From Flavobacteriales bacterium UBA5422 (GTDB lineage: Bacteria > Bacteroidota > Bacteroidia > Flavobacteriales_D > Crocinitomicaceae): 6,652 nucleotides of DNA. The position numbers were made by a program, and so were the translations under genes. The notes below the pieces were generated by a model, which was given only the letters and a program-made list of their open reading frames with translations, ran no database searches and was not told where the DNA came from. Positions 1 to 4,615 of the stretch are shown here, in pieces. The stretch's first letter is position 1. Each line of letters begins with the position of its first letter. The stretch is from assembly GCA_002409405.1 (NCBI GenBank), contig DHNG01000023.1, positions 1 through 6,652 on the forward strand. Reading direction: 5' to 3'.

Positions 1-21
1 GAATTTATTGTATATCTTCAT
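1..21 (-). CDS. Possible 5' end of a leftward gene (partial)
   Basis: Reading the minus strand from 21, an ATG is followed by open codons for M-K-I-Y-N-K-F up to the window edge. Only seven codons are visible, so no function can be given. The short Lys/aromatic start is typical of small membrane or secreted proteins in Bacteroidota, but this is only an impression. Support comes from a promoter-like TATCTTTA box on the same strand about 15 bp upstream and from the divergent orientation relative to the gene at 247. It may be a chance ATG. Confidence 0.3.
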
Positions 22-36
22 TTTTTTATTTTTTTG

Positions 37-44
37 TAAAGATA
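37..44 (-). promoter_or_regulatory. Candidate Bacteroidota -7 box for a leftward gene
   Basis: The minus strand reads TATCTTTA, which matches the TAnnTTTG -7 consensus at all but the last fixed base. It lies 15 bp upstream of the ATG at 21. I see no TTG-type -33 element at the usual distance, so this is a weak, half-supported promoter. Confidence 0.28.
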
Positions 45-64
45 ACGCTTTTCGTTGAAACCGA

Positions 65-107
65 TTGTAAAAATCAGGAGACCGCTATTTATGCCTGAAT
101 TTTACAA
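65..107. repeat. Near-perfect 14-bp inverted repeat in the divergent spacer
   Basis: The left arm at 65-78 (TTGTAAAAATCAGG) and right arm at 94-107 (CCTGAATTTTACAA) are reverse complements at 13 of 14 positions. The single mismatch pairs 73 with 99, and the loop is 15 nt. Neither strand has a T-tract after the stem, so it is not a standard intrinsic terminator. It lies between a possible leftward start at 21 and the rightward gene at 247, where an operator for a dimeric regulator would fit. A leader RNA hairpin is the alternative. The repeat is seen directly; the role is inferred. Confidence 0.6.
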
Positions 108-223
108 CAGATTTGAGTATTTGAATTTCCCGGGGACAAATTTAAAGAGATCTCGATAGAACTACGCGTTGTAACGGAAAGAATAATTTCGGTCTAAAAA
201 TAACTATGCACGCATAAAATTTG

Positions 224-231
224 TATCTTCG
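224..231 (+). promoter_or_regulatory. Candidate -7 box for the flavin oxidoreductase gene
   Basis: TATCTTCG fits TAnnTTTG with one mismatch and ends 15 bp before the ATG at 247, so the leader would be very short. No convincing TTG element is found about 19 bp upstream, so support rests on the -7 box and its position alone. There is no Shine-Dalgarno sequence before the ATG, which is common in this phylum. Confidence 0.35.
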
Positions 232-243
232 TGAAAAATCACG
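230..243 (+). repeat. Short perfect palindrome just before the start codon at 247
   Basis: CGTGA (230-234) and TCACG (239-243) form a perfect 5-bp stem around an AAAA loop, ending three bases before the ATG. It overlaps the end of the candidate -7 box and the presumed transcription start. It could be a small operator or a start-proximal hairpin, but a repeat this short can arise by chance. Confidence 0.35.
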
Positions 244-246
244 TTT

Positions 247-1203
247 ATGAGCAAGCAGACGTTATGTGATATCCTTGGAATTGATTTTCCGTTAATTGTT
301 GCACCGATGTTTTTGGTGTCCAATACAAAAATGATTATTGCGGCAACGGAAGCCGGTTGTACCGGAGCGATTCCTGCTTTGAATTTCAGAACAACAGAAG
401 AGCTCAGAGAAGCAATCCGACACATTAAATCACAAACAGACAAACCGTTTGGAATTAATTTGATTGTCAACAAATCGAATATTTACTACAAGAAACAATT
501 GGAAATCATTTGCGAAGAAAAGGTTGCGTTTGTGATCACTTCGTTAGGTTCTCCGGAAGAAACTATTGCGAAATGTCACGAGCACGGTGTAAAGGTTTTT
601 TGTGATGTAACGGATCTAAAATATGCTCAAAAAGTAGACCGTTTGGGATGCGATGCGATCATTGCTGTCAACAAAGAGGCCGGTGGACATGCAGGTACAA
701 AATCATACAAGGAACTACTTCCGTTGTTGGTTCAGAATTGTACTGCACCTGTTATCTCTGCGGGAGGAGTTTCAACCGGAACCGAAATTCGACAAATGAT
801 AGAACATGGAGCTGCCGGTGTTTCGATGGGAAGTATTTTCATTGCAACAGATGAATCGGATGTGACCAGGGAATACAAACAAGCATGTATTGACTACGGA
901 GCAAAGGATATTATCATGACAACGAAATTATCCGGAACACCGTGTACGGTAATCAATACTCCGTATGTTCAATCGATCGGGACGGATCAAAACTGGCTGG
1001 AAAAATTATTGAACAAAAATAAAAAGTTGAAAAAGTGGGTCAAAGCATTTGTGTTTTCCAGAGGAATGAAAAAACTGGAGCAATCTGCTTTCGGGGCAAC
1101 CTATAAAACTGTTTGGTGTGCCGGTCCATCGATTGAGAGTGTAAAGGAAATTCGTTCAATACGATCAATTATCAGTGATCTGAGAGCGGAGTATGCTTCC
1201 TGA
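247..1203 (+). CDS. FMN-dependent nitronate monooxygenase / enoyl-reductase-like oxidoreductase
   Basis: A 318-residue protein of the 2-nitropropane dioxygenase/FabK superfamily, a cytosolic FMN-binding TIM barrel. Visible landmarks are an N-terminal APM (19-21) at the flavin site, GINL (69-72), EAGGHAG (144-150) whose His148 matches the catalytic His of class I nitronate monooxygenases, and SAGGVSTG (171-178) plus GVSMGSIFIAT (191-201), the FMN-phosphate-binding segments. A C-terminal CAGPSIESVKEI (291-302) closes the barrel region. Length is normal and no residue appears missing. Members oxidise alkyl nitronates, reduce quinones, or act as FabK enoyl-ACP reductases; sequence alone does not separate these, and the EAGGH motif occurs in both NMO and FabK proteins. 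The ATG at 247 is chosen because family homology begins almost at once (LGIDFPLIVAPM). The gene is monocistronic and converges on the membrane-protein gene. Confidence 0.88.
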   Translation: MSKQTLCDILGIDFPLIVAPMFLVSNTKMIIAATEAGCTGAIPALNFRTTEELREAIRHIKSQTDKPFGINLIVNKSNIYYKKQLEIICEEKVAFVITSLGSPEETIAKCHEHGVKVFCDVTDLKYAQKVDRLGCDAIIAVNKEAGGHAGTKSYKELLPLLVQNCTAPVISAGGVSTGTEIRQMIEHGAAGVSMGSIFIATDESDVTREYKQACIDYGAKDIIMTTKLSGTPCTVINTPYVQSIGTDQNWLEKLLNKNKKLKKWVKAFVFSRGMKKLEQSAFGATYKTVWCAGPSIESVKEIRSIRSIISDLRAEYAS

Positions 1204-1228
1204 ATTGTTATATTGCGATATGACAGTT
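1203..1228 (+). terminator. Hairpin filling the convergent gap (possible 3'-end stem)
   Basis: In a plus-strand transcript, 1203-1213 pairs with 1218-1228 over 11 bp, with two G-U wobbles and a UGCG loop of the UNCG type. Read on the minus strand, the two wobbles become A-C mismatches, so the structure favours the plus-strand transcript. It begins at the last base of the stop codon of the oxidoreductase gene and ends inside the stop of the opposing gene. It is not followed by a T-tract, so termination is unproven; it may instead protect the 3' end. Confidence 0.35.
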
Positions 1229-1796
1229 AAACGAAAAAAAAGATGTTTAAAAAGTAAATCACACCGATTCCAATCAACACATCCATCAAGAAATCACTCC
1301 CCACTGTTCTTCTTCTCAACGTATAAAATGCACTGAATCCTGCTATACTAAAAAGAAGGGAAAAGTACCACATCGGAGGATTGAATAAACATCCAAGAGA
1401 CATAACGGCGGGAATTAACCATTCTATTTTTAAGGTATGTGCTGCCTTGTTATAACTTAACAACAGGAAGAATACAGCTAAAGTAATCCATTGAACGATT
1501 TTCAGGAGATCAAACCCAATGAAATTATAGAGTTGATATTGGTGCTCCTGATTCAATGCAATCTCCCACAGAAACGGGTGCAGGATGAATCCAATCAGTG
1601 AAAAAACAAACAGGGTAGTATGAACGGCTGTTAGTTGTTTCAAATGCTGAATCAGCACAACAGATACCAATATGAATACAACTAATTCCGTGTAGGTCAC
1701 AGGAAGAACAACTACTCCGAATTGAAATAAATTAAAGAGTCCGAACAACACGTAGGACAATACAATAACAGCAACTGATTTTCCCGAAGGCGACAT
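1227..1796 (-). CDS. Multi-spanning membrane protein of unknown function
   Basis: A 189-residue, very hydrophobic protein that I do not recognise. Hydrophobic stretches at about 6-30, 36-51, 60-78, 94-114, 126-138, 142-158 and 169-188 suggest six or seven membrane helices. A positive patch, LRRR (160-163), before the last helix suggests a cytoplasmic loop there. No catalytic motif, signal-peptidase site or metal cluster is apparent; the only polar clusters are NQEHQYQ (82-88) and short loops. The ATG directly follows the TAA of map (TAAATG), so it is probably co-transcribed with map and translated by termination-reinitiation. That arrangement does not by itself give a function. It ends 23 bp from the convergent oxidoreductase gene. 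The open frame and coupling make it a convincing real gene. Confidence 0.75.
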   Translation of the reverse strand: MSPSGKSVAVIVLSYVLFGLFNLFQFGVVVLPVTYTELVVFILVSVVLIQHLKQLTAVHTTLFVFSLIGFILHPFLWEIALNQEHQYQLYNFIGFDLLKIVQWITLAVFFLLLSYNKAAHTLKIEWLIPAVMSLGCLFNPPMWYFSLLFSIAGFSAFYTLRRRTVGSDFLMDVLIGIGVIYFLNIFFFV

Positions 1797-2573
1797 TTAC
1801 TTTTTGGAAAGAGCTTCGTGAATGTAATCGAATGTGGATAAAATAACCGGTTCACCATCTACCACTGCAATATCGTGTTCAAAATGTGCACTTGGTTTCC
1901 CGTCAGCAGTAACGATAGTCCATTTGTCTTCCAGCATCTCAACGCGTTCTGTTCCCACATTGATCATTGGTTCGATGGCAATTGTCAGACCGTTTTGTAT
2001 TTTTTTACCTCTTCCTCGTCTTCCATAGTTAGGTACTTGCGGGTCTTCGTGCATCTTACGTCCTAAACCATGTCCTACCAAATCGCGCACAACACCGTAG
2101 CCATGTTGTTCGGCATGAGTCTGGATTGCCCAGCCGATGTCTTCGATTCTGTTTCCTGCTCTTGCCTGATCAATTCCCAGGTACAGGCATTCTTCCGTTA
2201 CTTTTAACAATTGACGAGCTTCTGCTGTAATTTCTCCAATCGCAAATGTATAGGCATGATCCCCATAAAAACCTTTGTAGATTGCTCCGCAGTCAACAGA
2301 AACAATATCTCCTTCCTGGATTTTCCGTTCTGTCGGCAAACCGTGAACAACCTGTTCATTGATCGAAATCAAAAGCGTGCTGGGGCATCCATACAGTCCT
2401 TTGAATCCCGGAATTGCATTTTGAGAAAGGATGTACTCCTCTGCAAGGCGATCCAATTCACTGCATGTGATTCCCGGTTCAATTACTTCAGCGATTTTCC
2501 CAAGTGTGCGACTCACTACTTGAGCTGCTTCACGCATCATTGCAATTTCTTCCGCGGTTTTATAGATAATCAT
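1797..2573 (-). CDS. map: Methionine aminopeptidase, type I
   Basis: A cytosolic dinuclear-metal hydrolase that removes the initiator Met from nascent proteins when the second residue is small. The 258-residue pita-bread-fold protein keeps the whole active site: His77 (VVHGLP), metal ligands Asp94 (VSVDCGA), Asp105 (GDHAYTF), His168 (GHGLG), Glu201 (IEPM) and Glu232 (HFEHD). Spacings between ligands (11, 63, 33, 31) equal those of the E. coli enzyme. There is no N-terminal zinc-finger extension, so it is a bacterial type Ia enzyme. The start at 2573 (MIIYKTAEEI) is chosen over an in-frame ATG at 2610-2612 because the typical family N-terminus starts here and the longer version would translate through the TATCTTTG box. 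It heads a two-gene unit with the membrane protein downstream, and is not next to secY or infA here, where map often sits. Confidence 0.95.
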   Translation of the reverse strand: MIIYKTAEEIAMMREAAQVVSRTLGKIAEVIEPGITCSELDRLAEEYILSQNAIPGFKGLYGCPSTLLISINEQVVHGLPTERKIQEGDIVSVDCGAIYKGFYGDHAYTFAIGEITAEARQLLKVTEECLYLGIDQARAGNRIEDIGWAIQTHAEQHGYGVVRDLVGHGLGRKMHEDPQVPNYGRRGRGKKIQNGLTIAIEPMINVGTERVEMLEDKWTIVTADGKPSAHFEHDIAVVDGEPVILSTFDYIHEALSKK

Positions 2574-2601
2574 AGGACGATGTAAAATTTTATTCAGGTT
2601 G

Positions 2602-2609
2602 CAAAGATA
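2602..2609 (-). promoter_or_regulatory. Promoter -7 box for map
   Basis: The minus strand reads TATCTTTG, a perfect match to the Bacteroidota -7 consensus TAnnTTTG, 28 bp upstream of the chosen map start. The expected TTTG -33 element is absent at the usual spacing, which is occupied by the stem of the preceding terminator; the nearest TTG (2638-2636) is about 26 bp away. The box still fits its position between terminator and gene well. Confidence 0.6.
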
Positions 2610-2610
2610 C

Positions 2611-2644
2611 AAAAAAGAGGTTGTCTTTTTAGGGACAACCTCTT
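2611..2644 (-). terminator. Intrinsic terminator after the first POT transporter
   Basis: On the minus strand, an 11-bp perfect stem (AAGAGGTTGTC at 2644-2634 with GACAACCTCTT at 2625-2615) surrounds an 8-nt loop and runs into a tract of six T (2616-2611). It lies 27 bp after the stop codon of the transporter gene at 2672-4537. The U-tract is separated by one base from the map -7 box. This is a classical rho-independent terminator and argues that the transporter and map are separate units. Confidence 0.85.
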
Positions 2645-2671
2645 GATTTTATTTATGCATGTGCTAACGGG

Positions 2672-4537
2672 TTATTTCACCCCGTGCATCATTTTAACTA
2701 ATAGTTTGCTCAATAGAAACAAAATGATTGCCGATCCTCCAGCAAGATAAACGAATAACCAAAAGAACGATTTCAAGTCTGTAATTTTAATTCCAATAAA
2801 TGACTTCTCTTTGTTTACCGCCTTTTTTGCAAATTCGATTTTCTTTGCTTGAATAATCTTCACATTTGCTTCAATTGCTTTCTTATCATTTTTATTTTTT
2901 ACTTCAGGAAGTAAACGTTCAAACTTAATATCTGAAAATTTCACTTCAACGGGTTTCCCTTTATCATCTACAACTTTTACCGTATCAGCTAAAGTAGCAG
3001 TCTTTACTTCATCTGCTATCAAATAACAAGTATGTGTTGATGTTGTATACTCTTTTTCCAAAGCCCTGACTTCCGTTCCTTGTAAAACCGGATCGGGGTA
3101 GAATGAACTTAAAAATCCTGCAAAATTATTCGCTGCAGCAGTACTTAGGAACCAAACTCCCATTAACAATGATGCAAATCTTACGGGCGCCAATTTATTT
3201 ACCATTGAAAGTCCAATTGGGGATAAAAATAGTTCACCAATGGTATGAATGAAATACAAACCTGTCAACCAAATGATACTTACTTTTACTCCAGGTTCAA
3301 CTCCATCAACTCCAATTGCAATGAAAACATACCCCAATGCCAGAAACAATAATCCGAATGCTTGTTTGTATGGTGATGCCGGCTCCATGTTTTTCTTCGC
3401 CAATTTTGTCCACATGATTGAAATAAGCGGAGCCAATAAAACAATGAATACGGCATTGAAGCTGTTAAACCAACTCGCAGGCATTGAGAATCCTAAAATA
3501 TCTCTGTTTGTTTGTTCTGCAGCGAAGAAAGTTAAAGACGCACCCGCTTGTTCAAACGCAGCCCAAAAGAAAATTACGAAGAATGCAACAATGTAGATTA
3601 CCCAAATACGTTGTTTCTCTATTTTATTCAATGATTTATCAGTTATGATAATCAATGGAATACTAATGGAAATTGCAAAGATAGCCGCTGAAATGTAATT
3701 GTTTACCTTATCAATCATCGTTTCATCCTCTGCCATAAAGACGAAAAATCTCAATAGCACCAACAGAATCATACCAACCAAAACACCTATGTAAATGTTA
3801 TTTTTTGATTTCTTGGTTGTTGTAGCTTCTCCCATTTGATCAGTTGAGAGCCTTTTTACGTTTGGAACGACTCCGATTGGATCACCTTCTGGCGTAATTA
3901 ACACTTTGTTTTTTCGCATTTCAAAAGTAATTACCGAAATAACCATTCCGATACAAGCACACAAGAACCCCCATTTAAACGCACCCGGAATTGCTTCCCC
4001 CGTTGAATCATATCGTTCTCCAAGGAATCCACAAATTAATGGAGCAATGAAAGCCCCCAGGTTAATTCCCATATAGAAGATTGTATAAGCTGCATCTTTT
4101 CTCTTATCTGTTTCAGAGTATAATTGACCAACCAGTGTAGAGATATTTGGTTTGAAAAAACCATTTCCAAAAATCAAACAAGTCAACCCAACAATCATTA
4201 AAATCAGAGCTAAACTCTTATTTGCAAAGAAGGATGCTGACAAAAACATAAACAATTGACCAATTGCCATCATAATTCCCCCAACAAAAATAGATTTTCT
4301 GTTCCCCCAAATATTGTCAGCAAAATACCCACCGATAATTGGTGTCAAATAAACTAAACTAGTGTAAGATCCGTATATACCTGATGCTGTTTCTTTATCA
4401 AACATCAATGCTTTAATCAGGAATAAAGTAAAGATAGCGCGCATTCCATAGTAAGAGAAACGCTCCCACATTTCAGTGGTAAACAATAGATACAGTCCTT
4501 TGGGGTGTCCTTGTTTTATTTGTATTTCGTTATTCAT
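2672..4537 (-). CDS. POT/PTR2-family proton-coupled peptide transporter, with TM11-TM12 insert
   Basis: A 621-residue inner-membrane MFS protein expected to import di/tripeptides with protons. It has the POT ExxERF motif (TEMWERFSYYG, Glu22/Glu25/Arg26), the motif-A-like GGYFADNIWGNRKSI (69-83), GFFKPN with the conserved TM4 Lys129, a full match to the second PTR2 signature at 151-163 (YTIFYMGINLGAF), FEQAGASL in TM7 and GELFLSP (434-440, Glu435) in TM10. Twelve core helices plus the bacterial extra pair (about 248-269 and 281-299) are visible. Unusual is a Lys/Glu-rich hydrophilic stretch of roughly 105 residues (about 479-587) between TM11 and TM12, which POT topology places in the periplasm. 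The protein ends in MHGVK, like its neighbour. An A/T-rich leader without Shine-Dalgarno precedes the ATG. Its DNA looks more A/T-rich than flanking genes. Peptide substrate is inferred from family; some relatives carry nitrate or other solutes. Confidence 0.92.
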   Translation of the reverse strand: MNNEIQIKQGHPKGLYLLFTTEMWERFSYYGMRAIFTLFLIKALMFDKETASGIYGSYTSLVYLTPIIGGYFADNIWGNRKSIFVGGIMMAIGQLFMFLSASFFANKSLALILMIVGLTCLIFGNGFFKPNISTLVGQLYSETDKRKDAAYTIFYMGINLGAFIAPLICGFLGERYDSTGEAIPGAFKWGFLCACIGMVISVITFEMRKNKVLITPEGDPIGVVPNVKRLSTDQMGEATTTKKSKNNIYIGVLVGMILLVLLRFFVFMAEDETMIDKVNNYISAAIFAISISIPLIIITDKSLNKIEKQRIWVIYIVAFFVIFFWAAFEQAGASLTFFAAEQTNRDILGFSMPASWFNSFNAVFIVLLAPLISIMWTKLAKKNMEPASPYKQAFGLLFLALGYVFIAIGVDGVEPGVKVSIIWLTGLYFIHTIGELFLSPIGLSMVNKLAPVRFASLLMGVWFLSTAAANNFAGFLSSFYPDPVLQGTEVRALEKEYTTSTHTCYLIADEVKTATLADTVKVVDDKGKPVEVKFSDIKFERLLPEVKNKNDKKAIEANVKIIQAKKIEFAKKAVNKEKSFIGIKITDLKSFFWLFVYLAGGSAIILFLLSKLLVKMMHGVK

Positions 4538-4558
4538 TTTAACATTTATTTAGATATG

Positions 4559-4587
4559 CGAATATATGAAAAATTGAAAACAAACAA
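4559..4587 (-). promoter_or_regulatory. Candidate promoter for the first POT transporter
   Basis: On the minus strand a TTG at 4587-4585 is followed after 18 bp by TATATTCG at 4566-4559, one mismatch from the TAnnTTTG -7 consensus. The box ends 21 bp before the ATG at 4537. The -33 element lies within the loop of the AT-rich hairpin. Spacing and placement fit, but the region is so A/T-rich that chance matches are likely. Confidence 0.42.
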
Positions 4588-4602
4588 TGATTTTCAATTT
4601 TT
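4569..4602 (-). terminator. AT-rich 12-bp hairpin between the two POT genes
   Basis: The arms at 4569-4580 and 4591-4602 (AAAAATTGAAAA and TTTTCAATTTTT) are perfect reverse complements around a 10-nt loop. It begins 13 bp after the stop codon of the second transporter and ends, on the minus strand, in five T. Only one of twelve pairs is G-C, so it would be a weak terminator. It may allow partial read-through, mark an mRNA processing site, or act as an operator. The perfect pairing is directly visible. Confidence 0.5.
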
Positions 4603-4615
4603 GGCGCTTAGTGAA

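Noticed and set aside
147..154. Eight-base palindrome GAGATCTC in the left spacer
   Set aside because: Too short and isolated to call an operator; expected by chance at this length scale.
213..223. TAAAATTTG as an alternative -7 box upstream of 247
   Set aside because: It has one base too many between TA and TTTG; TATCTTCG at 224-231 fits the consensus spacing better.
204..473. Minus-strand open frame of 89 codons overlapping the start of the flavin enzyme gene
   Set aside because: It lies antisense to a clear enzyme gene, has no recognisable motif, and reads as a shadow frame.
2211..2585. Plus-strand open frame of 124 codons antisense to map
   Set aside because: Map keeps every catalytic residue on the other strand; the antisense product is Cys/Asn/Phe-rich without domain character.
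3249..3596. Plus-strand open frame of 115 codons inside the first POT gene
   Set aside because: It is antisense to conserved transmembrane coding sequence and shows no family features.
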